A program made the position numbers and the translations under genes. A stretch of 10,864 bases of DNA from Pseudomonadota bacterium (lineage in GTDB: Bacteria; Pseudomonadota; Gammaproteobacteria; Steroidobacterales; Steroidobacteraceae). Positions 1 to 7,210 of this stretch are shown in pieces. The stretch covers positions 1 through 10,864 of the forward strand of contig JAJXZV010000218.1 of NCBI GenBank assembly GCA_021779875.1, written 5' to 3'. Position 1 is the first letter of the stretch. Each line of letters starts with the position of its first letter. Below the pieces are notes generated by a model. It saw nothing but the letters and a program-made list of their open reading frames with translations. It was not told the origin of the DNA and searched no databases.

Positions 1-3000
1 CCCGAACATCCGCATTCCGGTGGTGGCCGTCGTTTGGACGTACAACGGCCTGACGCCGGAGGACATGTCGGGCCGGGTGATCTACTACTACGAGCGGTCG
101 CTGACCACGACCGTGGGCAACATCGAGCACATCGAGAGCCAATCGCTCTACGGCCGGGGCATCGTCAAGATCTTCTTCCAGCCGGGCACCGACGTCGCGG
201 CGGCCCAGGCGCAAGTGGTCGCGATCTCGCAGACGGTGCTCAAGCAGCTGCCCGCCGGAATCACTCCGCCGGAAGTGCTGTCCTACAACGCGTCCTCGGT
301 CCCGGTGCTCGCGCTGCAGGTATCCGCCGAAGGGATGACCGGATCGCAGCTGTACGATCTGGCCTCGAATCTGATCCGACCGGGGCTGGTCGCGGTTCCG
401 GGCGTGGCGATTCCCGCCCCTTACGGCGGCACACCGAGCTATGTGCAGGTCGATCTGGATCAGCGCAAGCTGCTCGCTCACGGGCTGTCGGCGCAGGACG
501 TCTCCCGCGCGCTCGCGAAGCAGAACATCGTGCTGCCGGCGGGCGATCAGAAGATCGGCACCATCGACTTCCTGGTCGAAACGAACGCCTCGCCCGTGAA
601 CGTCTCGACCTTCAATCGCCTGCCCATCAAGCAGGCGAACGGCGCCGTGGTCACCGTGGGGGACGTGGCCAACGTGCATCTCGGCGGACCGCCGCAGAGC
701 AACGCCGTATTGGTGCACGGACAACAGGCCGTGCTTCTCGAGATCCTCAAGGCCGGGGACGCCTCCACGCTCGCGGTCGTCGCGGGGGTCAAGGCGAAGA
801 TACCGGAGATCGAGAAGACATTGCCGCCCGGCGTGAAGATCACGACGTTGAGCGACGCATCCACGTTCGTGAGCGGCGCGGTGCAGGACGTCGTCCAGGA
901 GATGGTGACGGCGGCCTTGCTGACCGGACTGGTGGTGCTGCTGTTCCTCGGCTCCGCGCGTTCGACCCTGATCGTGGCCACGTCGATCCCGCTCTCGATC
1001 CTGTGCTCGATCATGGCGCTGTCGTGGTTCGGCCAGACGATCAACATCATGACGCTGGGCGGCCTGGCGCTGGCGGTGGGCATTCTGGTCGATGACGCGA
1101 CCGTCATGATCGAGAACATCGACGCGCACCTCGAGCACGGCCTCGAATTGGAGCAGGCGATCATCGATGCCGCCAATCAAATCGTGGTCCCGACCTTCGT
1201 CTCCACGCTGTGCATCTGCATCGTCTGGCTGCCGCTCTTTCAACTGTCCGGCATTGCCGGGTATTTGTTCGTGCCGCTCGCGGAAGCGATCATCTTCGCG
1301 ATGGTCGCCTCGTTCATCCTGTCGCGCACCCTGGTGCCGACCATGGCGGCCTACATGCTGCGCGGCCAGGTCGCGCAGGCCGGCGCGGCCGGGCATGCGC
1401 CCAAGGGACCCTTCGGGCGGTTCCAGGCGGGTTTCGAGCGGCGCTTCCATCGCTTCCGGGAGGGCTATCGCGAATGGTTGACCGCCGCCGTCGAGCGGCG
1501 CAAGCAGTTCATCGTCGCGTTCCTCGCCGTCGCGGCGGCCTCGCTCCTGCTGGTGCCGTGGCTCGGGCAGGACTTCTTTCCGGGCATCAAATCGGGGGAG
1601 ATCGACATGCATTTTCGCGCCCCCGTGGGGATGCGCCTGGAGGAGGCGAGCAAGGTCGCGGCGCTGGTGGACACCGCGGTGCGGCGCACGCTGCCGGGCA
1701 AGGTCGAGAACGTGATCAACAACTGCGGCTTGCCGAGCAGCGGCATCAATCAGGCCTACAGCGCCAGCGGCACCATCGGGCCGCAGGACTGCGACGTCAC
1801 CATCAGCCTCTACGACCAGGCGTCCCCGGTCGACGACTACCGGGCGGCCTTGCGCGAGTCGTTGTCCAGGCTGTTCCCCGGCACGACCTTCACGTTCCTG
1901 CCGGGCGACATCACCGCGAAGATCTTGAATTTCGGCCTGCCCGCACCGATCGACGTGCAGATCGTGGGACGCGACGTGCAGACGAACATGGCCTACGCGC
2001 AGCGCCTGGCCACGGCGCTGCGCATGGTGCCCGGGCTCGCGGATGCGACCGTGCAGCAGACCCTCAACCAGCCGACCCTGCTGGTGTCCGCGCACCGTGC
2101 CTTCGCGCTCGGCGCCGGACTCACCGAGTCCGACATCGCCAACAACACCCTGGCGACCTTGTCCGGCTCGGGGCAGGTGGCGCCGACCTACTGGCTGGAC
2201 CGCCAGACCGGCGTGTCGCATCTGGTGAACCTGCAGACTCCGCAGACGCAGCTGACCTCGATGAACGATCTGCAGACCATACCGATCGATCGCGGCGACG
2301 GCGATCCGAGCGGCAAGGGCGTCGAGATCCTGGGCGGCCTCAGCGACATCACGCAGACGGGGCGGCCGCTCGTGGTGTCGCATCGGGACATCATGCCGGT
2401 GGTCGACGTCTTCGCGAGCACCCAGGGGCGCGATCTGGGCGCCGTGAGCGCCGCGGTCGAACGGGTGCTCGGGGACCTGAAGAGCGAGGTCCCCGGCGGC
2501 GCGTTGGTGCACGTGCGCGGCCAGGCGGTCACGATGCGGGATGCCTACGTGCAGCTGCTGTCGGGACTGGTGCTGGCGATCCTGCTGGTCTATCTCGTGA
2601 TCGTCGTGAATTTCCAGTCCTGGCTGGATCCGTTCATCATCATCACGGCGCTGCCCGGGGCCTTGACCGGCATCGTCTGGGCGCTGTTCTTGACCCACAC
2701 GCGGCTGTCCGTGCCCGCCCTGACCGGCGCCATCATGTGCATGGGCACCGCCACGGCGAACTCGATCCTGGTGGTCTCGTTCGCGCGGGAGGAATTCGTG
2801 CATCATCGCAATGCCGTGCATGCGGCGGTGGCCGCGGGCTACACCCGCTTGCGGCCGGTCCTGATGACGGCGCTCGCAATGATCATCGGCATGCTGCCGA
2901 TGTCGCTGTCGAATTCCCAGAATGCGCCGCTCGGGCGTGCGGTGATCGGCGGGCTGACGGTGGCGACCTTCGCCACCCTGATGTTCGTGCCGTGCGTGTT

Positions 3001-3058
3001 TGCGCTGTTGCATCACGAACCGCTCGCCGAAGGGGCCGCCGAAGGAGACGCCGCATGA
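1..3058 (+). CDS. RND efflux pump permease subunit (AcrB/HAE-like), 5' partial
   Basis: This is the inner-membrane, proton-driven pump subunit of a tripartite RND exporter (ACR_tran family). The reading frame is open from base 2; 1018 residues are visible. It begins with PNIRIPVVAVVWTYNG, which in the family follows TM1, so roughly 40 N-terminal residues including TM1 lie left of the window. The GTG at base 20 is internal, not the start. Visible parts in order: first porter half, TM2-TM6 including GILVDDATVMIEN (the Asp pair at residues 364-365, codons 1091-1096, matches AcrB D407/D408), TM7 near 500-525, second porter half, then TM8-TM12. RLRPVLMT, the TM11 arginine motif, is present. The AcrB K940 position in TM10 is alanine (codon 2756-2758). 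Two cysteines (residues 575 and 597) lie in the second porter half. The gene overlaps the adaptor gene by ATGA. The family is certain; the substrate is unknown. Confidence 0.96.
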   Translation, partial: PNIRIPVVAVVWTYNGLTPEDMSGRVIYYYERSLTTTVGNIEHIESQSLYGRGIVKIFFQPGTDVAAAQAQVVAISQTVLKQLPAGITPPEVLSYNASSVPVLALQVSAEGMTGSQLYDLASNLIRPGLVAVPGVAIPAPYGGTPSYVQVDLDQRKLLAHGLSAQDVSRALAKQNIVLPAGDQKIGTIDFLVETNASPVNVSTFNRLPIKQANGAVVTVGDVANVHLGGPPQSNAVLVHGQQAVLLEILKAGDASTLAVVAGVKAKIPEIEKTLPPGVKITTLSDASTFVSGAVQDVVQEMVTAALLTGLVVLLFLGSARSTLIVATSIPLSILCSIMALSWFGQTINIMTLGGLALAVGILVDDATVMIENIDAHLEHGLELEQAIIDAANQIVVPTFVSTLCICIVWLPLFQLSGIAGYLFVPLAEAIIFAMVASFILSRTLVPTMAAYMLRGQVAQAGAAGHAPKGPFGRFQAGFERRFHRFREGYREWLTAAVERRKQFIVAFLAVAAASLLLVPWLGQDFFPGIKSGEIDMHFRAPVGMRLEEASKVAALVDTAVRRTLPGKVENVINNCGLPSSGINQAYSASGTIGPQDCDVTISLYDQASPVDDYRAALRESLSRLFPGTTFTFLPGDITAKILNFGLPAPIDVQIVGRDVQTNMAYAQRLATALRMVPGLADATVQQTLNQPTLLVSAHRAFALGAGLTESDIANNTLATLSGSGQVAPTYWLDRQTGVSHLVNLQTPQTQLTSMNDLQTIPIDRGDGDPSGKGVEILGGLSDITQTGRPLVVSHRDIMPVVDVFASTQGRDLGAVSAAVERVLGDLKSEVPGGALVHVRGQAVTMRDAYVQLLSGLVLAILLVYLVIVVNFQSWLDPFIIITALPGALTGIVWALFLTHTRLSVPALTGAIMCMGTATANSILVVSFAREEFVHHRNAVHAAVAAGYTRLRPVLMTALAMIIGMLPMSLSNSQNAPLGRAVIGGLTVATFATLMFVPCVFALLHHEPLAEGAAEGDAA
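3041..3047 (+). promoter_or_regulatory. Ribosome binding site of the adaptor gene
   Basis: GAAGGAG lies 7 bases before the ATG at 3055, inside the end of the RND gene. It fixes the adaptor start and, with the ATGA overlap, suggests coupled translation. Confidence 0.7.
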
Positions 3059-4248
3059 ACCGCCGCAAGGTAACGATCGCCGGCGTACTGGTGTTGCTCG
3101 GCATACTGGTGCTCTACGGCATCCTCGAACGCCGGCAGGCGCTGGTGACGCTGCGGCGCGTCGCGCGGGAGCAGTCGGTGCCGTCGGTGCAGATCATCCG
3201 GATCGAGCGGGGCCCCCCGACCCGGGCGCTCAGCCTTCCGGGCACCGTGCGCGCCTGGTACGAGGCGCCGATATTCGGGCAGGTCGAGGGCTACGTGCAC
3301 AGCTGGCTGACGGACTACGGCGCAGCCGTGAAGACCGGGCAGCTGCTCGCCACCATCGACACGCCGGGACTCGATGCCGATTACGCCGCGGCCAAGGCCA
3401 AGCTGCGGGTGGCGGAGGCGAAATACCGGCTCGCGCTGTCGACCGCCGCACGGTGGCAGGCGCTCGCCGGCACGCCGGCCGTGTCGAAGCAGGAGGTCGA
3501 CGTGCAGGTGGCGGGGGCGGCCGCCGGCAAGGCGCAAATGGAGGCCGCCGAGCAGGAAGTGGCGCGCTATTCGGCTCTGGAGGCGTTCAAGCGGGTGGTG
3601 GCGCCGTTCGACGGGGTGGTGACCGCGCGGCTCGCCGACGTCGGCAGCTATGTCAACGCCGCCGGCGGCGAAGCGGGCAATCACGACCGCTCGAGAGCTC
3701 TGTTCACCGTCGCCGACGTGCATCGCCTGCGCGTGTTCGTCGCGGTTCCGCAGGACTACGCGAGCGGCATCGGGGCCGGCATCAAGGCCGCGATCCATCT
3801 GCCGTCGCGCCCCGACCAGGCGATCGAGGCGAAATTCCTGACCACGGCGAAGGCGTTCGACCCCAACACGCGCACCGCCGTGACCGAACTGGTCGTCGAG
3901 AATCCCGGTGCAGCCCTGTGGCCCGGCACCTACGTGGACGTCACCTTCGAGCTGCCGACCGATCCGGCGATTCCGACCATGCCCGAGCAGGCGCTGATCT
4001 TTCGCGCCGCGGGGCCGCAGGTCGCCACGGTGGATGCTCGGAATCGGATTCACCTGCGATCGGTCACGCTCGGCCAGAACCTCGGTCAATTCGTGCAGGT
4101 CACGAGCGGCGTGGCCGCCGGCGACCAGGTGGTGAACAATCCGGCGGCCGGGCTGTTCGAAGGGCAGGAGGTCCGCCCGGTCACGCCCATGGAGGGCTAC
4201 TCGTCGGTCAGCGCTCCGGCCGCGGAGGGGCGCGCTCCCGCCCCATGA
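3055..4248 (+). CDS. RND efflux periplasmic adaptor subunit (membrane fusion protein)
   Basis: This 397-residue protein links the RND permease to the outer-membrane factor in the periplasm. It starts with a positively charged stretch (MNRRK) and a hydrophobic segment at about residues 7-23 with no lipobox, so it is probably a membrane-anchored adaptor and not a lipoprotein. Domains in order: first lipoyl half around 62-102 (GTVRAWYEAPIFGQVEGYV, then GQLLATIDTPGLD), a short helical hairpin at about 104-176 rich in Ala, Glu and Lys, second lipoyl half at 180-203 (VVAPFDGVVTARLADVGSYV), beta-barrel at about 215-300 (ending in PGTYVDVTFELP), and membrane-proximal domain at 305-375 (PEQALIF, then GDQVVNNP). 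The length is normal for HlyD/AcrA-type adaptors. The start overlaps the RND stop and the stop overlaps the next start, each by ATGA, so it sits in the middle of one operon. Confidence 0.95.
   Translation: MNRRKVTIAGVLVLLGILVLYGILERRQALVTLRRVAREQSVPSVQIIRIERGPPTRALSLPGTVRAWYEAPIFGQVEGYVHSWLTDYGAAVKTGQLLATIDTPGLDADYAAAKAKLRVAEAKYRLALSTAARWQALAGTPAVSKQEVDVQVAGAAAGKAQMEAAEQEVARYSALEAFKRVVAPFDGVVTARLADVGSYVNAAGGEAGNHDRSRALFTVADVHRLRVFVAVPQDYASGIGAGIKAAIHLPSRPDQAIEAKFLTTAKAFDPNTRTAVTELVVENPGAALWPGTYVDVTFELPTDPAIPTMPEQALIFRAAGPQVATVDARNRIHLRSVTLGQNLGQFVQVTSGVAAGDQVVNNPAAGLFEGQEVRPVTPMEGYSSVSAPAAEGRAPAP
4224..4244 (+). promoter_or_regulatory. Hairpin covering the Shine-Dalgarno of the outer-membrane factor gene
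   Basis: The Shine-Dalgarno-like run GGAGGGG (4224-4230) is followed by CGCCCC (4239-4244) directly before the ATG at 4245. GGGGCG (4227-4232) pairs perfectly with CGCCCC (4239-4244), giving six G-C pairs and a 6-base loop. The structure would hide the ribosome binding site until ribosomes finishing the adaptor gene open it. This is read from the sequence; the regulatory role is inferred. Confidence 0.5.
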
Positions 4249-5777
4249 GCTCACGTGCCGCGAAGCTGCTGGTGGTGCTGGGTGTCGCGGCCGTGGCGGG
4301 CTGCGATCTGGCGCCCAAGTACGAGCCGCCGCAGTTCATCCTGCCGGCATCGTACCGCGGCAGCGCGCCCTTCCACGCGGTCGACCCGGAGGCAAAAATG
4401 CCGCCGGCGGGGGACTGGTGGACGGTGTTCGACGATCCCGATCTGGACCGTTTGGAGGACCGGCAGCGCCGGGAGAATCCGACGCTTCAGGCCGCCGCCG
4501 AGGCGTTCGAACAGGCGCGCGATCTCGTGGCCGAAGCGCAGTCCGCGCTCTACCCGCAAGTCGGGGCGAACGGCTTGATCTCCAAGAACAGGCAATCCGC
4601 GCACCGGCTTTTTCGCAGCAGCGCCGGTGCCGATGAGGAGGCCTCGAACCTGATCGCGGGCATGGCCTCCTGGGAGCCGGATTTCTGGGACGCGATCCGC
4701 AACGGCGCCTTGGAGCAGCAGCGCCTCGCCCAGGCGAGCGCCGCCGATCTGGCCACCGCCCGGTTGAGCCTGCAGGCGGAGCTGGCCGCCGATTACATCG
4801 GCCTGCGCGGGCTCGATCAGCAGCTCGACGTGCTGCGCCGTGCGATCACGGCGTATCGCAAGGCGGTCGAGATCACGCGCCTGCGCTGGAACGGCGGGAT
4901 CGCCTCGGGCCTCGATCTGGCGCGGGCGGCGAGCCAGCTCGGTACCGCGCAGGCACAGGAGAGTGAAGCCGCCTTGCAGCGCGATCTGCTGGAGCATGCC
5001 GTGGCGGCGCTCGTGGGCGCGAATCCGAGCGACTTCGCGATCGCGCCGGTCGATGCACCGGGGCTGGCGCCGCCGACGATCCCGGTGGGGGTGCCCTCGG
5101 AGCTGCTGCAGCGCAGACCCGACATCGCGAGTGTCGAACGGCAGATGGCCGCGGCGAACGCGGCGATCGGCGTATCGCGCGCCGCCTTCTATCCGCACGT
5201 CATCTTCGGGGCGACGGGCGGCTTTCAGGACAGCGGTTTCAATCTGCTCAGCTTGCCGAACGAGCTCTGGTCGGTGGGCGCGGGCGCCATGCTGCCGCTG
5301 TTCGAGGGCGGGCTGCGCCGGGCGCAGTTGCGGCGCTCCTGGTCGCTCTATGCGCAAACGCGCGATCACTTTCGGGCCACGGTGCTGGCCGCCTTTCAGG
5401 AGGTGGAGGACGGCATCGCGCAGACGCAGCGACTCGAGACCGAGGTGGCGCAGCAGCACGAGGCGAGCGTGCAGGCGGACCAGGCATTGTCGATCGCCAA
5501 CATGCTCTATGAGCAGGGGCTCGACAACTACCTAAGCGTGGCGGTGGCGCAGGTGCAGGCGCTGACGGCGCAGACCGCGGAGGTGCAGCTGCGCACCCGG
5601 CAATTGCAGGCCGGGGTGTTCTTGTTCCGGGCGCTCGGCGGCGGCTGGACGGCCGAAGACCTGCCGAGCGAGCGGCAGACGGTGCCGTTCGGACCGCTCG
5701 ATTACCGTTCGACCAGCGGCGCTCAGCCCGACGCGGCTACTGCAGCAGTCCCGCAGCCACCGCGGTCAGCGCCGTGA
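4245..5777 (+). CDS. Efflux outer-membrane factor, NodT/OprM-type lipoprotein
   Basis: This 510-residue protein should form the trimeric outer-membrane channel-tunnel of the pump. The N-terminus is a lipoprotein signal with lipobox VAGC, giving a lipidated Cys20 followed by DLAPKYEPP, the usual family opening. Two OEP repeats are visible: the first around residues 57-260 (DWWTVFDDPDLDRL, then ENPTLQAA, ARLSLQAELAADYIGLRG), the second around 283-465 with the signature LLQRRPDIASVERQMAAANA (288-307), FYPHV, LPLFEGGLRRAQL (350-362) and a closing heptad-rich helix ending LFRALGGGW. The last ~40 residues are a Pro/Ala-rich tail beyond the conserved domain. The final 41 bases overlap the antisense 3' end of the M20 hydrolase gene. 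The start ATG overlaps the adaptor stop. Residue +2 after the lipid-bearing Cys is Asp. Confidence 0.95.
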   Translation: MSSRAAKLLVVLGVAAVAGCDLAPKYEPPQFILPASYRGSAPFHAVDPEAKMPPAGDWWTVFDDPDLDRLEDRQRRENPTLQAAAEAFEQARDLVAEAQSALYPQVGANGLISKNRQSAHRLFRSSAGADEEASNLIAGMASWEPDFWDAIRNGALEQQRLAQASAADLATARLSLQAELAADYIGLRGLDQQLDVLRRAITAYRKAVEITRLRWNGGIASGLDLARAASQLGTAQAQESEAALQRDLLEHAVAALVGANPSDFAIAPVDAPGLAPPTIPVGVPSELLQRRPDIASVERQMAAANAAIGVSRAAFYPHVIFGATGGFQDSGFNLLSLPNELWSVGAGAMLPLFEGGLRRAQLRRSWSLYAQTRDHFRATVLAAFQEVEDGIAQTQRLETEVAQQHEASVQADQALSIANMLYEQGLDNYLSVAVAQVQALTAQTAEVQLRTRQLQAGVFLFRALGGGWTAEDLPSERQTVPFGPLDYRSTSGAQPDAATAAVPQPPRSAP

Positions 5778-7080
5778 CGCCGGTGCGCAGCGTGGGCTGA
5801 GCCAGCGGCTCGAAGCGGCTGTTGTGCGGACCCGGCAGGCGCTTGCCGGCGGCCTCGGCCGCGGCGAACTTCTGCGGATCCATGGCGCCGAGCCGGAAGT
5901 AGGCGACCGGGATCTCGTGGCGCTTCAGATCGGCGCTCATGCCGAACACGCCGACGTCCTCGCTGCCCATGGTCTTCTCGACGGGCAGCACGTGCTCCGC
6001 CCCGAGCGCCTTGACCAGGAGGTCGTGCACCTCGGCGGACAGCGCCGGGTCGTTGTACTCGACGGGCGTGGATTCGTCCTCGAGCACGGTGACGGTGGCG
6101 GCCTTGTCGGGCGGCAGGCCGGCGGAGGCCGTGATGCCCGCGGCGATCTGCTTAAGGCCGTCGATGATGACCTGGCGGCTCTTGTCCGAGAAGGAGCGCG
6201 TGGTGAGCTCGAGTCTGACCTCGTCGGGGATGATGTTGCGCTTGGTGCCGCCGTGGATGGTGCCGACGGTGACCACGGAGGGGTCCTGCGGATCCTCCTC
6301 GCGGCTGACGATGGTCTGGATCTGGGCGACGTAGTAGGCCGCGAGCGTCACCGGGTCGCGGCCGAGCTGGGGCGCCGAGCCGTGGCTGCCGATGCCGTGG
6401 ATGACCACGTCGATCGAGGTCGAGCTCGCCTGCGCGAATCCGCCGAGTATGCCGACCGCGCCGGCCGGCATGGTGTTGGTGTCATGCAGGCCGATGATCT
6501 GGTCCGGCCGGCCGAAGCGTTCGTACAGGCCGTCGGCGAGCATGGCCTTGGCGCCGTCGATGGTCTCCTCCGACGGCTGGCCGACGATCATGACGGTGCC
6601 GTGCCAGGATGCGCGCGTGGCGGCGAGCGCCTGCGCGGTGCCGAGCAGCACCGTGGTGTGCACGTCATGCCCGCAGGCGTGCATCACGCCGACCTCACGG
6701 CCATCGGGGTACTTGGTGACCACGCGGCTGGCGTACGCCAGGCCGGTCTCCTCGACGATGGGCAGCGCGTCCATGTCGCCGCGGATCAGCAGCGTCCGGC
6801 CGGGCCCGTTCTTCAAGACACCGACGACGCCGAAGGCGCGCGAACCGTCCGGATAGCGGCCGACGTGCTCGGCGACCGTGTAGCCGGCGGCTCGCAGGCC
6901 CTTGGCGAGCACCGCGGAGGTGCGTTCCTCGTGGTGCGACAGCTCCGGATGCGCGTGCAGGTCCTTGTAGGTGTCGAGCAGGGCGGGCGCCTGCCGCTCG
7001 ATCACCGCGGCGGTGTCCTGGGCGTGCGGGGCGGTGGCGAGCGCGAGCAGGCAGATCGTGGCGGGCATGTTCGGTTTCAA
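5737..7080 (-). CDS. Exported M20D-family metallo-amidohydrolase (HipO/IAA-amino-acid hydrolase type)
   Basis: This 447-residue zinc-type hydrolase of peptidase family M20, subfamily D, should cleave amide bonds of N-acyl amino acids or small peptides. The exact substrate is unknown. A signal peptide (MKPNMPATICLLALATAPHA, cut likely before Gln21) sends it to the periplasm. Motifs: LHAHPELS (41-48), RGDMDALP (100-107), MHACGHDVHT (133-142, Cys136 and His138 as likely metal ligands), PSEE (169-172, catalytic/metal glutamates), GLHD (197-200), dimerization domain with GSHGSAPQLGRDPV (231-244), MGSEDVGVF (371-379) and GPHNSRFEP (417-425, metal His419). The start is a TTG: AGGAGG lies 7 bases upstream of it, whereas the in-frame ATG at 7068 is 19 bases away and would lose the only signal-peptide lysine. 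The 3' end overlaps the pump operon by 41 bases; the 5' end faces mscS. Confidence 0.93.
   Translation of the reverse strand: MKPNMPATICLLALATAPHAQDTAAVIERQAPALLDTYKDLHAHPELSHHEERTSAVLAKGLRAAGYTVAEHVGRYPDGSRAFGVVGVLKNGPGRTLLIRGDMDALPIVEETGLAYASRVVTKYPDGREVGVMHACGHDVHTTVLLGTAQALAATRASWHGTVMIVGQPSEETIDGAKAMLADGLYERFGRPDQIIGLHDTNTMPAGAVGILGGFAQASSTSIDVVIHGIGSHGSAPQLGRDPVTLAAYYVAQIQTIVSREEDPQDPSVVTVGTIHGGTKRNIIPDEVRLELTTRSFSDKSRQVIIDGLKQIAAGITASAGLPPDKAATVTVLEDESTPVEYNDPALSAEVHDLLVKALGAEHVLPVEKTMGSEDVGVFGMSADLKRHEIPVAYFRLGAMDPQKFAAAEAAGKRLPGPHNSRFEPLAQPTLRTGVTALTAVAAGLLQ
5758..5785. repeat. Imperfect inverted repeat at the convergent gene overlap
   Basis: CACCGCGGTCA (5758-5768) and TGACGCCGGTG (5775-5785) are inverted repeats matching at 9 of 11 positions around a 6-base centre. 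The right arm contains the stop codon of the outer-membrane factor gene, and the element lies inside the end of the M20 gene. It could act as a hairpin for both converging transcripts, but there is no T-tract on either side, so an intrinsic terminator is not claimed. Confidence 0.3.
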
Positions 7081-7087
7081 AATGGCG

Positions 7088-7093
7088 CCTCCT
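7088..7093 (-). promoter_or_regulatory. Ribosome binding site fixing a TTG start
   Basis: On the minus strand AGGAGG (7093 to 7088) is followed by a 7-base spacer and TTG at 7080-7078. This is a near-perfect Shine-Dalgarno and decides the start in favour of TTG over the downstream ATG at 7068. Confidence 0.7.
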
Positions 7094-7106
7094 GGTGGAT
7101 GTGCAC

Positions 7107-7119
7107 GCAGGTTACCTGC
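7107..7119. repeat. Operator-like perfect dyad
   Basis: GCAGGT-T-ACCTGC is a perfect palindrome with 6-base arms around one base. It lies in the leader of the M20 gene between the two divergent genes. The size suits a dimeric regulator site, but no regulator is identified. Confidence 0.4.
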
Positions 7120-7120
7120 A

Positions 7121-7140
7121 GTGACCGTGCATCGTCACGG
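7121..7140. repeat. Overlapping dyads in the divergent intergenic region
   Basis: GTGAC (7121-7125) and GTCAC (7134-7138) are inverted repeats 8 bases apart; within the same bases CCGTG (7125-7129) and CACGG (7136-7140) form a second pair. The element covers where the -35 of the mscS promoter would be and lies in the leader of the divergent M20 transcript. It may be an operator or an RNA hairpin; nothing decides between them. Confidence 0.35.
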
Positions 7141-7155
7141 GGTGCGTGCGGGTCG

Positions 7156-7183
7156 CGTATACTTTGCCGGGTGATTCCAGCAA
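7156..7183 (-). promoter_or_regulatory. Candidate sigma-70-like promoter of the M20 hydrolase gene
   Basis: On the minus strand TTGCTG (7183-7178) is separated by 16 bases from TATACG (7161-7156). The match to the -35/-10 consensus is fair (4/6 and 4/6). Transcription would start near 7150, leaving a leader of about 70 bases before the TTG start. Confidence 0.4.
7158..7163 (+). promoter_or_regulatory. Candidate -10 element of the mscS promoter
   Basis: TATACT matches the -10 consensus in 5 of 6 bases and would place the transcript start about 40 bases before the ATG at 7211. No good -35 hexamer is visible 16-18 bases upstream (GTCACG at 7134-7139 is poor), so activation by a regulator or weak expression is possible. 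It shares bases with the opposing minus-strand -10. Confidence 0.4.
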
Positions 7184-7210
7184 GGAAGTGGAACGAGACC
7201 CAGGGGACTC

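Noticed and set aside
2287..2320. Asp/Gly-rich insert in the RND porter domain as a calcium-binding loop
   Set aside because: DRGDGDPSGKG resembles a loop with acidic residues but does not match a full EF-hand or RTX repeat. A surface loop is a simpler reading.
1210..3054. Long upstream extension of the adaptor frame
   Set aside because: The frame is open by chance inside the RND gene. The adaptor begins at the ATG at 3055 with a Shine-Dalgarno and a normal membrane anchor.
3013..5459. Two long minus-strand open frames (about 400 residues each) under the adaptor and OMF genes
   Set aside because: Both are antisense to well recognised genes, Arg/Gly/His/Leu-rich, and show no recognisable family motif.
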